Shown in pieces: positions 1-9,495 of a DNA stretch of 43,657 bases (its first letter is position 1; every line of letters starts with the position of its first letter). The position numbers and the translations under genes were made by a program. The stretch lies in the NCBI GenBank assembly GCA_012033255.1, contig JAAUSF010000031.1, forward strand, positions 1 to 43,657. The letters run 5' to 3'. The notes under the pieces are model-generated. The model had not been told where the DNA came from and did no database searches. It saw only the letters and a program-made list of their open reading frames with translations. Source of the stretch: Cyanobacteria bacterium RU_5_0. Its GTDB lineage: Bacteria; Cyanobacteriota; Cyanobacteriia; Elainellales; Elainellaceae.

Positions 1-18
1 CAAAGAATCTACCAATTC

Positions 19-98
19 GTAGGATGGGCAAAGGGTCTTACCCGTGCCCATCGTCAGCCAGAATCATGGATGGGCACGGATGCCTTTGCCCATCCTAC
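19..98. repeat. nested palindromic intergenic element
   Basis: Two perfect inverted repeats are nested. Outer arms of 16 bp lie at 19-34 and 83-98 (GTAGGATGGGCAAAGG and its complement). Inner arms of 11 bp lie at 42-52 and 69-79 (CCGTGCCCATC and its complement). The whole element could fold into a long hairpin on either strand. It looks like a cyanobacterial extragenic palindrome and carries no coding potential. I see nothing recognisable between it and cysE at 378. Confidence 0.75.
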
Positions 99-377
99 GC
101 AGGTATTTTATCTGTCGGAAATCTCCTAAGATGGTGAATGGTTGACTGTCCGAATAACCGATCGACTCCCCAATTGATAACACTTTAGGTTTCGGATTTT
201 AGATTTTGGATGGCAGAAGCCTGATGAGACAATGGTTTCAATGCATGATCTGTGGCATCCTCTGTCTAAATTGGTATGAGATAACCCGTTCGGGGGGTCA
301 CTGTCTATCAAGAAGTTTGTTATGGCTGTAGTTAACCGACTTTACTCATCTTTACGTTGCTAACCCGGTATCCATCT

Positions 378-1115
378 GTGCTAAAGACCCTCCTGAAAAC
401 CTTGACTGCCGATTTTCGCATCATCTTCGAGCGTGATCCTGCGGCACGCAATTGGCTGGAAGTTCTGTTTTGCTACCCCGGTTTACAAGCCCTTTTGTTC
501 CATCGCTTTGCTCACCGTCTCTATTCCCTCCATCTCCCCTTTATTCCCCGTTTGATCTCCCACATTGCGCGATTTCTGACGGGCATTGAAATTCACCCTG
601 GAGCCACGATCGGGCAAAGCGTGTTCATCGATCACGGCATGGGTGTAGTGATTGGGGAAACGGCGATCGTCGGAGATTATGCTTTGATTTACCAAGGTGT
701 CACGTTAGGCGGCACCGGAAAAGAAAGCGGCAAGCGCCATCCAACCTTGGGAGAGAATGTTGTCGTTGGAGCAGGAGCAAAAGTATTAGGCAACATCAAC
801 ATCGGAAATAATGTCCGCATTGGAGCGGGTTCCGTCGTGCTGCGCGACGTGCCTTCCGATTGTACTGTCGTTGGAGTTCCGGGTCGGATTGTTTATCGGG
901 CAGGCGAGCGAGTTGACCCTCTCGATCACGGTCGTCTACCCGACTCAGAAGCGCAAGTGATTCGGGCACTGGTCGATCGCATTGAATCTCTGGAGCAACA
1001 GCTACAGGTTTTGCAGAAAGCGACAGATTCGCCCCGCCTTGAAGAGACTGCCGTCCCTGCTTGTCGAATTCAAGACAAAATCATTGGACAATTTCTGGAT
1101 GGGGCGGGAATTTAG
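378..1115 (+). CDS. cysE: serine O-acetyltransferase (CysE)
   Basis: Transfers an acetyl group from acetyl-CoA to L-serine to make O-acetylserine, the acceptor for sulfide in cysteine synthesis; it is cytosolic. The protein opens with the SATase helical region (ADFRIIFERDPAARNWLEVL), followed by left-handed beta-helix hexapeptide repeats from about residue 75. The catalytic His segments FIDHGMGVVIGE and GKESGKRHPTL are both present. I chose the GTG at 378 (245 aa) because it begins right before the conserved N-terminus; an in-frame TTG at 357 would add seven residues. The C-terminal tail is variable, with a short EQQLQVLQK helix. The gene stands alone, downstream of a palindrome and upstream of a GGTAATT heptamer array. 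The family assignment is clear. Confidence 0.95.
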   Translation: MLKTLLKTLTADFRIIFERDPAARNWLEVLFCYPGLQALLFHRFAHRLYSLHLPFIPRLISHIARFLTGIEIHPGATIGQSVFIDHGMGVVIGETAIVGDYALIYQGVTLGGTGKESGKRHPTLGENVVVGAGAKVLGNINIGNNVRIGAGSVVLRDVPSDCTVVGVPGRIVYRAGERVDPLDHGRLPDSEAQVIRALVDRIESLEQQLQVLQKATDSPRLEETAVPACRIQDKIIGQFLDGAGI

Positions 1116-1135
1116 GTAATTGGTAATTGGTAATT
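1115..1135. repeat. heptamer STRR (GGTAATT x3)
   Basis: Three tandem copies of the heptamer GGTAATT begin within the cysE stop codon. This is one of several different heptamer arrays in the window. Confidence 0.8.
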
Positions 1136-1203
1136 ACGCTAGGACGAGGTGCAGGAGGGGAACCCCTGGCTGGGGGCTTCGCTCCCACGCGCCCTTTAAT
1201 CCC

Positions 1204-1234
1204 GATGTCCTAACCTTGATGGCGACAGCTGTAA
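1204..1234 (-). repeat. dispersed repeat, GGTTAGGACAT family
   Basis: Read on the minus strand, this is ATTACAGCTG followed by GGTTAGGACATC. Related copies are at 11153-11183 (+) and 43441-43469 (-), sharing a core that resembles CTATAGC-GTAG-CAG-GGTTAGGACAT. The copy ends against the stop codon of the PNPOx gene. Confidence 0.55.
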
Positions 1235-1235
1235 T

Positions 1236-1829
1236 TTATGGATTGACCGATCGAACAGACCACTCTTCATGGCTCTCTGTACTGCTTTCTCGTTGATAAA
1301 TGTGGCGGTTTTGCGGTTCCCCTCGAAGTTCTAAATGATCCACTTGGATTGGGTCTAGCAGCAGCAAGCAGAAATTTGGGAGTGGTTCAACTGGGTCGGG
1401 CGACGGCGGATCAAATCGATCGCTATCCGATCGCGGTTTACCAGGGTGCGACCAAGCAAACTGGAGCCGTGCTGTATCAGAAAGCTCTTGCCATTGAAGT
1501 TGCTGCGCTTTGACTAACGCGGGATCAGCATGAGCGGCAGATACGATCGTTAGTATTCCTAAAAGGCGAAACTGTTCACGAGTGTTGGGAAAGTACCAGC
1601 AGGCTTCGCCCCACGGCTGCTGAGAAACTTGCTCAGCTTTGTCGCTGCGGCTGTCTGTAATGAATCTAAGCTGATTGGTGTCGTTCAAAAATCCTCGAAA
1701 GACGATCGTGCGATTCGCGGGTTGTCCATTCAGTCGGACAGTCGCAAGCTGAACATAGCGAGAGTAGGTGAGCGATCGATTGTGATGCAGCGCACGAGCC
1801 AGGGGCGATCGCCAAGACGCAAGAGCCAT
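1236..1829 (-). CDS. PNPOx-like FMN-binding protein (Alr4036 family)
   Basis: A 197-residue split-barrel flavoprotein of the pyridoxamine 5'-phosphate oxidase-like group, matching the cyanobacterial Alr4036 type. Visible family features are the N-terminal ATVRLNGQPANRTIVFRGF strand pair, the phosphate-binding DSRSDKAEQV segment, the WYFPNTREQFRL strand and the C-terminal DPIQVDHLEL region. By family knowledge it probably binds FMN and may oxidise a pyridoxine-like substrate. The substrate is not established, and true PdxH motifs cannot be asserted here. It is the last of three minus-strand genes, 44 bp downstream of the kinase/beta-helix gene, and may be read through from it. Confidence 0.85.
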   Translation of the reverse strand: MALASWRSPLARALHHNRSLTYSRYVQLATVRLNGQPANRTIVFRGFLNDTNQLRFITDSRSDKAEQVSQQPWGEACWYFPNTREQFRLLGILTIVSAAHADPALVKAQQLQWQELSDTARLQFAWSHPGKPRSDSDRFDPPSPDPVEPLPNFCLLLLDPIQVDHLELRGEPQNRHIYQRESSTESHEEWSVRSVNP

Positions 1830-1873
1830 TATTCAGTCAATTGGGTAAAGGATAGGTGCGTAGGAGTGGTTTC

Positions 1874-4522
1874 CTAAGTGGTGCTGCCAACAATCTGAGT
1901 TTGAGAATTTTCTACGGACGTAGAACCCGAAACATTGCCCGTTATGGTGCAGTTTTCGATCTTTCCTTGAGCATTACTATGGGCATAGACACCAAATGTT
2001 TGGTTATCAGTGATCCGGCATTGGCGAACGGTTGGGTTGCCGCCATTACGAATCTCTACCCCTGACAGTGTGTTAGCCGTAATGTCGCAGTTTTCAATTA
2101 AGCCTTGAGCATTTTCATGAACCAACACCCCTCCCTCTATCCCATCATGAATGGTGCATTGTTGAATAACAGGGTTAGTGCCAGGGTGGCGGATCTCAAT
2201 TCCAGCGAGAGCATTTCCATAAATCTCACAGTTTTCAGCCTTACCCTGAGAATTTTCTGAGAAAAATATGCCACCTTGCTTGCCGTTATAAATAGTACTG
2301 TTACGGATGATCGGATTGCTGTTCCCCTGACTCAAAATTCCTCCAAGCGTATTGCCATAAATCTCACAGCGATCGATAGTTCCCTGACTGGTTTGATGGA
2401 TGAAAATTCCAGCGTTGAGTCCATTATGGATTTTGCATTGCTGAATCGTGGGATTGCTGGTCGCTCGAATCTCAATTCCTCCCAGGGTATTGCCGTAGAA
2501 TTGGCAGTTTTCGTAGAGTCCTGAGCCGTTCTCTTGGATGAGAACCCCTCCTTCCTTGCCGTTGTAGAAGTTGCTGTTACGAACAGTAGGATTACCGCCT
2601 GCCTTCACTTCCATGCCCGCAAAAACATTGCCATAAATGTCACAGCCTTCGATCGTCCCTTGAGCATTGGTATGGATAAATAGACCACTGGCTCTACCGT
2701 CATAAATTTTGCAGCCCTGGACGATCGGATTGGCTCCTTCCCGGATTTCAACTCCGGCTAACGCATTGCCATAAACATCACAGTCTTTAATCGTTCCTTG
2801 GGCATTTTCATAAAACAGCACACCCACCTGATTACTAGTGTGAATGGCACAACGTTGAATCACAGGATTCGTCATCGAACCATAAACTCCGATACAGGCA
2901 AGCGCATTTGAGGTAATGTCACAATCGGCTAGCAGCAATGCGCCCTGCGGAATATCGACAGCATAATATGGCTTTTCTCCAGCTTGTCCACGAATGGTTA
3001 GCCCGCTGACAACCGCCCGATCGGTTTGCATAGAGATACAGCTTGCGGTGGTGTTTTGGATGATGATCGTTTCTCTCGAACCCTCCCCAATCAACTCCAC
3101 GAAGCGATCGATAATCACACTCTCTTGATAGATACCCGGTCGAATCTGAATTCGCGTTCCGGGTTGCGCGTTCTGGATAGCGTCACGAATCGTTCGATAA
3201 TCTCCTTGACCTGCCTGAGCCACTGTCAACGTGGTTGGAGGAGATGCTGATGGCGATAGTGGAGCAACAGGGCGATCGGGGGATGGGCTATTTGCCACGG
3301 GTGGAGCCAGATCAGTGCGCCTCAAAAAATGAGTGACAGCCGATCGCAGTAAATAGCCCCCTGCGACTACGCTAATCGCCGTTGCTGCCCCAATAAACCA
3401 GCGTCGAGATTTACTTCGCCGCGTAGAATGCCCTGAAATCTGTTCAGGTGGCGGTGGTTGGGGTTGATAGAGATATTGAGCCGGGGACTGAGGATAAGCC
3501 GGAGGAGGAGGATAGTGGCCTTGCGGATAATTTACTTGCGGATAATTAGGCGTTGCGCCAACAGGTGTAGAGCCAGACGATCGCGGTACTGATTGCGAGG
3601 GATCGGGCATGAGCGCAGTATGCGGAACATCTGGATAGAGGATGTGCTGAATCCGGGTCAGTTCTTGCCCGATCGTTTGTGGCGTTGGAGGGCGTTGGTC
3701 GATCGATCGCGCCATCAGTTGATCGAGAAACTCCACGAATGCGGATGACACTTGAGGGGCAAAATTTTGCCATTCCAGCCGATTTGTTTGAGGATTGTAG
3801 AGCGACAAATCGCTAGGTTCTTTCCCGGTCAACAGATTGACAAATGTGCGTCCTAGGGCAAAGAAATCAGATTGAGGCACCGCATGACCGCGTTCTTGCT
3901 CTGGTGGAGCATATCCAGGCGTATAAATTCCAGTGCTTTGTCTGCCGCCGATGATCGTGGCTGTCACCTGTCGAGCTGCCCCAAAGTCAATCAGTACGAG
4001 TTGTCCATCCGATTTAAGAATGATGTTAGACGGTTTAATATCCCGGTGGAAAAATTGCTGATTATGAATCTCTCGTAGAATATCTGCCAATTGAGCTAGC
4101 CACTCGATCGCCTTTTTTTGGTCGATCGGCTGAAACCTACGCTGCCGCATGAACTCCTCCAAATCCACACCCTGAATTTTCTCCATCACCAAACAATGGA
4201 TCGGCAGCGGACTATTTTTGGGAAAAAAGGTAAATTCTCCATCTCCCCTCGGAATACCAGGATGATCGAGCTGCTGAAGCACCCGCGCCTCTTGGTGAAA
4301 TAGCTCTACAGCTTTTGGATCGGGATGCGTCAGGACTTTCAGCACCTTAGGAATGTTGCTATCCGTCACTTCATAGGTGATGCTGAAGCCGCCTTTGTTA
4401 CTTAGCAATCGCACGACTCGATAGCGTCCTGCCAGCAAGAGTTCTGAGCCGCAATTTTGGCAAAACAGATACTGATCAGGATTTTGAGGCTTCTGACACT
4501 GAGGATTGATGCAGAGGCTCAT
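1874..4522 (-). CDS. Ser/Thr protein kinase with periplasmic-type beta-helix repeats
   Basis: An 882-residue, four-part membrane protein. Residues 4-25 form a small Cys4 zinc ribbon (CINPQC, then CQNC). Residues about 33-295 are a Hanks-type kinase with glycine loop LSNKGGFSITY, catalytic HRDIKPSN at 159-166, DFG at 179-181 and APPEQ at 205-209. A Pro/Gln/Tyr-rich linker leads to a single membrane span at about 374-396. After a DUF1565-like start (DYRTIRDAIQNAQPGTRIQI) come seven near-perfect 46-residue repeats at 552-882, each starting NP and containing GTIENC and YGNALAGVEIR variants. These predict a right-handed parallel beta-helix. Topology puts the kinase in the cytosol and the helix outside the membrane. 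The active-site residues look intact. It lies 58 bp downstream of a histidine kinase on the same strand, so the two may be co-expressed. Confidence 0.93.
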   Translation of the reverse strand: MSLCINPQCQKPQNPDQYLFCQNCGSELLLAGRYRVVRLLSNKGGFSITYEVTDSNIPKVLKVLTHPDPKAVELFHQEARVLQQLDHPGIPRGDGEFTFFPKNSPLPIHCLVMEKIQGVDLEEFMRQRRFQPIDQKKAIEWLAQLADILREIHNQQFFHRDIKPSNIILKSDGQLVLIDFGAARQVTATIIGGRQSTGIYTPGYAPPEQERGHAVPQSDFFALGRTFVNLLTGKEPSDLSLYNPQTNRLEWQNFAPQVSSAFVEFLDQLMARSIDQRPPTPQTIGQELTRIQHILYPDVPHTALMPDPSQSVPRSSGSTPVGATPNYPQVNYPQGHYPPPPAYPQSPAQYLYQPQPPPPEQISGHSTRRSKSRRWFIGAATAISVVAGGYLLRSAVTHFLRRTDLAPPVANSPSPDRPVAPLSPSASPPTTLTVAQAGQGDYRTIRDAIQNAQPGTRIQIRPGIYQESVIIDRFVELIGEGSRETIIIQNTTASCISMQTDRAVVSGLTIRGQAGEKPYYAVDIPQGALLLADCDITSNALACIGVYGSMTNPVIQRCAIHTSNQVGVLFYENAQGTIKDCDVYGNALAGVEIREGANPIVQGCKIYDGRASGLFIHTNAQGTIEGCDIYGNVFAGMEVKAGGNPTVRNSNFYNGKEGGVLIQENGSGLYENCQFYGNTLGGIEIRATSNPTIQQCKIHNGLNAGIFIHQTSQGTIDRCEIYGNTLGGILSQGNSNPIIRNSTIYNGKQGGIFFSENSQGKAENCEIYGNALAGIEIRHPGTNPVIQQCTIHDGIEGGVLVHENAQGLIENCDITANTLSGVEIRNGGNPTVRQCRITDNQTFGVYAHSNAQGKIENCTITGNVSGSTSVENSQTQIVGSTT

Positions 4523-4580
4523 TGGACTGATAAATAAAGGATTCTTAGAAGAAAACTTAGGGAATATAAGGATTGTAGCT

Positions 4581-7280
4581 TCACTCCCTCACTTCCTCAC
4601 CCCTTCTCCCTTGATGCGAAGGAATCTTAATCACAAACTCGGTTCCCTGGCCGATTTCAGAAAGGCATTCGAGGGTGCCGCCATGTTTCTGAACAATGAT
4701 TTGATAACTAATTGCCATTCCTAATCCGGTACCTTTGCCAACAGGTTTAGTAGTGAAAAAGGGGTCAAACAGTTTGCTTTTGGTCGCGGCTGTCATGCCA
4801 ATGCCATTGTCTCGAATGCGAATGATGACTGTTCCTTGAGTCTCATGGATAGGATTGTTTGGGGCGATCGCAAGAGCCATATCAGCAAGAGCCATATTAG
4901 ACTGTTCAGAAGCGTTTGAAGAATCGGGCAAAAATTCGGTCTGGATGGTGATGACCGCATGAGAACCCTCTGCTGTGGAACTAAGACTGAATAATTCTCG
5001 CATTCCAGCAGATGAGAGCGCATTGATTTCACCGGCTGCTTTACGTCTGGCAATTTCTGCTTTAATGCGTCCACTTTCGTCTTGCATCATTGTCGCTAAA
5101 GCATCGATCGCATTACTCAAAATGTTCATCAATACTTGATTGAGTTGCCCAGGATAGCATTCTACGAACGGCAAGTTACCGTATTGTTTAATAATTTGAA
5201 TTCCGGGATTAGCGGCATTGGCTTTGAGACGATTTTCCAGGAGTAAAAGGGTGCTGTCGATCCCGTCGTGGATGTCTACAGGTTTCATTTCGGCTTCATC
5301 CAAACGGGAGAAGTTTCGCAACGAGAGAACAATTTCACGGATGCGATCGCTGCCAATCTTCATTGAAGTGAGTAGCTTCGGCAGATCCCGACTAATAAAC
5401 TCCACGTCAATTTGCTCTAGCATGGCTTGAATTTTATCAGTGGGCTGAGGATAAACCTGTTGATAGAGTTCGACGAGATTGAGCAAATCCTGGGTGTATT
5501 GGTCGGCATAGACAATATTGCCGCTAATGAAATTCACAGGGTTGTTAATTTCGTGAGCCACCCCCGCTACCATTTGTCCCAGGCTCGACATTTTTTCCGT
5601 CTGGATTAATTGGGATTGCGTTTCTTGAAGGTGTTGTAGAGCTTCGCTAAGTTGTTTTGCTTGAGATTCGGCGGCGACGGCGGCGGCACGAGTTTTGGCA
5701 TACAGTTCGGCTTGGTCGATCGCGATCGCGACTTGATCCACAACCGCTTGTAGCAATTCCACCTCACTATCACTCCAAACCCTCGCCCAACTGTGACTAC
5801 AGACGATCGCTCCTAGCTGATTCGATCGCGTTTCTAAAGGCACCAACAATTGTGCCGTAATTCCTGATTCACTCAGTACTGTCTTAACATCTGGCTCAAC
5901 ATCTGCCTCCGCTACATCTTTGACCCGAACCATCTGCAAATTCAAAATTTTATCTGCCAGCATCGGTACATACTTGATCGGGCAGTCACCCAATAAGCTT
6001 GGTGCAGAAGGGTTACGGGCTTCATGGGTAATGACCAAATCATGCTGTTGGCTATTCATCCAACACCAAAGGAAGTGACAGCGATCGATCTTCAGTAACG
6101 TGCGAATTTCATTGACGGTTGTATTCAAAATAATATCTAGATTGAGAGATTCCCGAATCTGACTGGCTAAGCGAAACAAAATTGCCTCACGACGACTGAG
6201 TAACGCTTCTCTGGCAAGGGTGCGATCGATGGCAACGGCAATGGGATGTCTCAACCAATTCAACGGTTGCAGTACAGCGCTCTCCAACGGTTGCTGGCTA
6301 AAGGCTGCCATCACCCCTACTAAGCGGTCTTCCACAATCAACGGATAGCCTGCAAATCCAACTAGTTCTTCCTGTCGTATCCATTCCTTTGCGCCAATGC
6401 AGATATCATGTGCCATGTCACTGGTCACGTAAGGCTGGCGAATTTGAGCAATAAAACCAATGATGGAAATGCCAATGGGAATCCGGTTAGGAAAATCTTC
6501 ATGGGGGCTAGATTGCCCGATCGCCGCTTGTAACTCTAGCAAATTCGCGTCGCTGTTAAATGTCCATATCCGAATAAACGGAATTGTCAGGTATTGCCCG
6601 ATCGCTTTGAGACACCGTTCCAGAACGATGGGCAACGATCCACCTTGAGACAAAAGCGTAACCAGGGTACTAATGAAGTCTTCCAGTGCATAGGGAGCTT
6701 GAGGCAGTGAGGAAGCGAAGAAGCGCGGCGAACGTGGCAAACTGACTGGAAGAACGAGCGAGGATTGGGGGTGTTGAAGGCTGCGATCGGGCATCCAATG
6801 CCACAATCTCAATTGAGCCACCGCCTGCCGACTGAGCGCTTGGAATGCTGAAACTTGTTCGAGAGTGAGCGATCGGGCGACTCGATCCATCACGGCTAAT
6901 GTGCCTACTACAGTTCCGTCAGTCGTGATTAATGGAAAGCCAGCATAGAACCGAAGCCACGGTTCACTGATCACCAACGGATTGTGTGCAAAGCGGCGAT
7001 CGCCCAGCGCATCCTGTACCAAAAACAGATTAGTTTGGCGGATGGTGTAATTGCAAAATGCCAGATACCCGCGCTCATCTTTTCCTGTCCAGCCTAATTG
7101 AGTTCTGAGCATGTGGCGATCGACCTCCACCACACTAATCAGTGCAATGGAAGTCTGACAGATTTGAGCCGCCAACTGAGCCAGATCATCCAATGCTGCC
7201 TCAGATAGCGCATCTAATGGATTCGGTCGATGCCAAATGTCAATCACGATACCGTAGCAGGGCAGATCATCTACCCACAA
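4581..7280 (-). CDS. multi-GAF sensor histidine kinase
   Basis: An 899-residue soluble sensor kinase. Three GAF-type regions can be read, at about 25-160, 205-355 and 365-520. A coiled helix (AAAVAAESQAKQLSEALQHL) follows, then HisKA with the phospho-acceptor His at residue 576 (MVAGVAHEINNPVNF). The ATPase domain has N-box LMNILSNAIDAL, G1-box IRDNGIGM and G2-box GKGTGLGMAIS. No receiver domain, transmembrane segment or obvious bilin-binding Cys motif is present. By family, it autophosphorylates and passes phosphate to an unlinked regulator. The reading frame opens with TTG at 7280; the exact start is uncertain. The last residues (HQGRRGEEVRE) are encoded by a CTCACTTCCTCACC-like low-complexity repeat. 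The next gene downstream is the Ser/Thr kinase. Confidence 0.92.
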   Translation of the reverse strand: MWVDDLPCYGIVIDIWHRPNPLDALSEAALDDLAQLAAQICQTSIALISVVEVDRHMLRTQLGWTGKDERGYLAFCNYTIRQTNLFLVQDALGDRRFAHNPLVISEPWLRFYAGFPLITTDGTVVGTLAVMDRVARSLTLEQVSAFQALSRQAVAQLRLWHWMPDRSLQHPQSSLVLPVSLPRSPRFFASSLPQAPYALEDFISTLVTLLSQGGSLPIVLERCLKAIGQYLTIPFIRIWTFNSDANLLELQAAIGQSSPHEDFPNRIPIGISIIGFIAQIRQPYVTSDMAHDICIGAKEWIRQEELVGFAGYPLIVEDRLVGVMAAFSQQPLESAVLQPLNWLRHPIAVAIDRTLAREALLSRREAILFRLASQIRESLNLDIILNTTVNEIRTLLKIDRCHFLWCWMNSQQHDLVITHEARNPSAPSLLGDCPIKYVPMLADKILNLQMVRVKDVAEADVEPDVKTVLSESGITAQLLVPLETRSNQLGAIVCSHSWARVWSDSEVELLQAVVDQVAIAIDQAELYAKTRAAAVAAESQAKQLSEALQHLQETQSQLIQTEKMSSLGQMVAGVAHEINNPVNFISGNIVYADQYTQDLLNLVELYQQVYPQPTDKIQAMLEQIDVEFISRDLPKLLTSMKIGSDRIREIVLSLRNFSRLDEAEMKPVDIHDGIDSTLLLLENRLKANAANPGIQIIKQYGNLPFVECYPGQLNQVLMNILSNAIDALATMMQDESGRIKAEIARRKAAGEINALSSAGMRELFSLSSTAEGSHAVITIQTEFLPDSSNASEQSNMALADMALAIAPNNPIHETQGTVIIRIRDNGIGMTAATKSKLFDPFFTTKPVGKGTGLGMAISYQIIVQKHGGTLECLSEIGQGTEFVIKIPSHQGRRGEEVRE

Positions 7281-7599
7281 ATGATTAGGAGTTCAATGGT
7301 AGATGAGGATTCGCCAGCGTCTAAATCATGGCTAAGCTGTTCCACATTGAGTCAGCTTAAGTAGACAGGCAAGATGCCCATCCCACAAGGATAATGAGGA
7401 TGGGTATGTGCAAATTGAATAGGGTTCAGCTTATTGTTTCGCCACCCCTTATATACTCTTCTCAAATCAAACAACTCACTCAGGACTAAGCGTTACCTGC
7501 GTAACATAAAGACTTAACCTTCTGATCAAAATAACCACATTAGGTAGATTGCAAGCGATCGACCCTTTCATCCCCTCATTCTCTCATCCCCTGATTCTC
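7281..7599. other. intergenic region with a dispersed repeat
   Basis: No gene is visible. It holds GGCAAGATGCCCATCCCAC near 7370-7389, a copy of a repeat also seen at about 18203-18222 and 22029-22050, and a pyrimidine-rich CATCCCCTCATTCTCT-like array at about 7570-7605 next to the phosphoribosyltransferase stop codon. Confidence 0.5.
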
Positions 7600-8121
7600 T
7601 CATCCCAACGTTGTCGAGTGCATTTTAAGCAGATCCTCCGGATTCATATTTTCGTAAGCCTCAAACGGCTGATGAATCCAGGGGTTATCTGCCAGATAAT
7701 CCACGTAATAATCGGGTGTGATCACAGAGCAAGCTTTGTACCACAATACCGCCGTGCGGATCTCGTCGATGTAGAATCCATAATGACGATCGAGCCATGT
7801 GAGAGTGCGTTTAAGACTGACGCCTGAATCAACCAGATCATCTACAAGTAAGATGTGACTACCTAGATTGGCAGTGGTCATTGTCAAGTCACGCGCAAAT
7901 GTGATCGCTCCTCGCGTCTTCCCCGCTGATCCTCCATACGAAGAGGTTGCCAAAATCGCTAAGGGCTGATCGAAAATGCGAGACAGGATATCTCCGACTC
8001 GTAAGCCGCCCCTGGCAAGGCAGATAATCTGATTGAACTCCCAATGGGACTGGTAGACTCTAGCGGCAAGTTGTTCAATTTTTTGATGGTACTCTGACCA
8101 AGAAACGTGAAGGTCTGGCAT
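7600..8121 (-). CDS. phosphoribosyltransferase, hypoxanthine/xanthine type
   Basis: A 173-residue type I phosphoribosyltransferase. The PRPP-binding loop is seen as ILLVDDLVDSGVS (about residues 89-101), with the pyrophosphate-side segment CLARGGLRVGDILSR upstream. Length and layout fit the small Gpt/xanthine-guanine type enzymes of purine salvage. The base specificity cannot be read from sequence, and pyrimidine-type alternatives are less likely. The enzyme would be cytosolic. The gene is monocistronic in appearance, divergent from cysA across a 293-bp spacer containing an STRR array. Confidence 0.85.
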   Translation of the reverse strand: MPDLHVSWSEYHQKIEQLAARVYQSHWEFNQIICLARGGLRVGDILSRIFDQPLAILATSSYGGSAGKTRGAITFARDLTMTTANLGSHILLVDDLVDSGVSLKRTLTWLDRHYGFYIDEIRTAVLWYKACSVITPDYYVDYLADNPWIHQPFEAYENMNPEDLLKMHSTTLG

Positions 8122-8310
8122 GGCTGTTTCGATCGGATTGCGAAGTTAGAAAAGCATGATACAACTGCTAGTCCTATCTGATGGCTGATCCTTCTGGTGA
8201 ATATTCGCAAATTGAGGTACTCTCTGACGGTGAAAGTGAGATGCTTGCAAGAGGGGCGATCGGTGGTAATGTACAATCTACAGTCGTCGCATCGGCAAAG
8301 GTGGAATTTG

Positions 8311-8393
8311 TAAGTTTTGAGTTCTAAGTTTCATAAGTTCTAAGTTTTTCTCTCATTCAAACCTTAAAACTCAAACCTCAAAACTTAAAACTA
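8311..8393. repeat. STRR array, two opposed arms
   Basis: Heptamer-based copies resembling AGTTTTGAGTTCTAAGTTT at 8312-8349 face complementary AAAACTCAAACCTCAAAACT copies at 8364-8393. Transcripts could form a long imperfect hairpin ending about 20 bases before the cysA start. Confidence 0.75.
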
Positions 8394-8414
8394 CTCCCAG
8401 AGAGGTCGCGAACA

Positions 8415-9431
8415 GTGGGCATTGTTGTTGAGAATGTATCGAAGCAATTTGGCAGTTTCAGGGCGGTTGAGCAGATCAGCCTGGAGATCAAGACCGGATC
8501 GTTAGTGGCGTTATTGGGACCGTCTGGATCGGGTAAGTCTACGTTGCTAAGGTTGATTGCCGGATTGGAGATCCCAGATTCGGGCAGGATTATTCTCACC
8601 GGGCGTGATGCCACTTATCAGAGTGTGCAAGAGCGTCACATCGGCTTTGTGTTTCAACATTATGCGCTGTTCAAGCATCTGACTGTGCGGAAGAATATTG
8701 CCTTTGGCTTGGAAATTCAGAAAATGCCGAGGGCCAGGATTAAAGCACGGGTCGAGCAATTGTTGGAGTTGGTACAGTTGGGAGGATTGGGCGATCGCTA
8801 CCCGTCTCAATTGTCTGGTGGACAACGGCAACGGGTTGCTTTGGCACGGGCACTCGCTGTAGAACCCAAGGTGCTGCTCCTGGATGAACCCTTTGGGGCG
8901 CTTGATGCTAAGGTACGCAAAGATTTGAGAATTTGGTTACGTCGTCTTCATGATGAAGTGCATGTCACTACGGTATTTGTCACTCATGATCAGGAAGAAG
9001 CGATGGAAGTCTCTGATGAGCTTGTGGTGATGAATCACGGGAAAGTGGAGCAAATTGGCACTCCCGCAGAAATTTACGATAATCCGGCTAGCCCATTTGT
9101 GATGAGTTTCATTGGTCCTGTGAACGTGTTGCCCAGTAGTTCTCATATCTTTCAAGGGAAAGGCTTTGAATCTCCTCATCCAGAAGTCTTCTTGCGTCCG
9201 CAAGATGTGGTGATCGAAATTCAACCGAGTGACACGACGGTCGCCGCCAGAGTGAGTCGTCTAATTCATTTAGGCTGGGAAATTCAGGCAGAACTGACGT
9301 TAGATGATGGACAGGTTGTTACGGCTCATCTTACCCGCGAACGCTTTGATGAACTTAATTTGGAGCCACAACAGCGAGTCTATGTGAAACCCAGAGACGC
9401 GAAAGCTTTTCCGTTGTATTACTCAATTTAG
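8415..9431 (+). CDS. cysA: ABC transporter ATPase, CysA-like
   Basis: A 338-residue importer ATPase. Walker A GPSGSGKS is at 35-42, Q-loop FVFQHYALF at about 78-86, signature LSGGQRQ at about 132-138, Walker B VLLLDEP at 152-158, and the switch His in [12 protein letters not shown]. The C-terminal TOBE-like regulatory part ([23 protein letters not shown]) closely resembles CysA of sulfate/thiosulfate permease, so sulfate is the default substrate. No cysT, cysW or sulfate-binding gene is nearby. Instead a family-5 binding protein and a DppB permease follow. The start is GTG at 8415. The next gene begins 64 bp after the stop, allowing co-transcription. Confidence 0.88.
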   Translation: MGIVVENVSKQFGSFRAVEQISLEIKTGSLVALLGPSGSGKSTLLRLIAGLEIPDSGRIILTGRDATYQSVQERHIGFVFQHYALFKHLTVRKNIAFGLEIQKMPRARIKARVEQLLELVQLGGLGDRYPSQLSGGQRQRVALARALAVEPKVLLLDEPFGALDAKVRKDLRIWLRRLHDEVHVTTVFVTHDQEEAMEVSDELVVMNHGKVEQIGTPAEIYDNPASPFVMSFIGPVNVLPSSSHIFQGKGFESPHPEVFLRPQDVVIEIQPSDTTVAARVSRLIHLGWEIQAELTLDDGQVVTAHLTRERFDELNLEPQQRVYVKPRDAKAFPLYYSI

Positions 9432-9495
9432 TAGAGAGGATTTTGTGCTGTATAATCCACAGGAATTCTCTTTAATCACAAATCAATCAGGTTTT

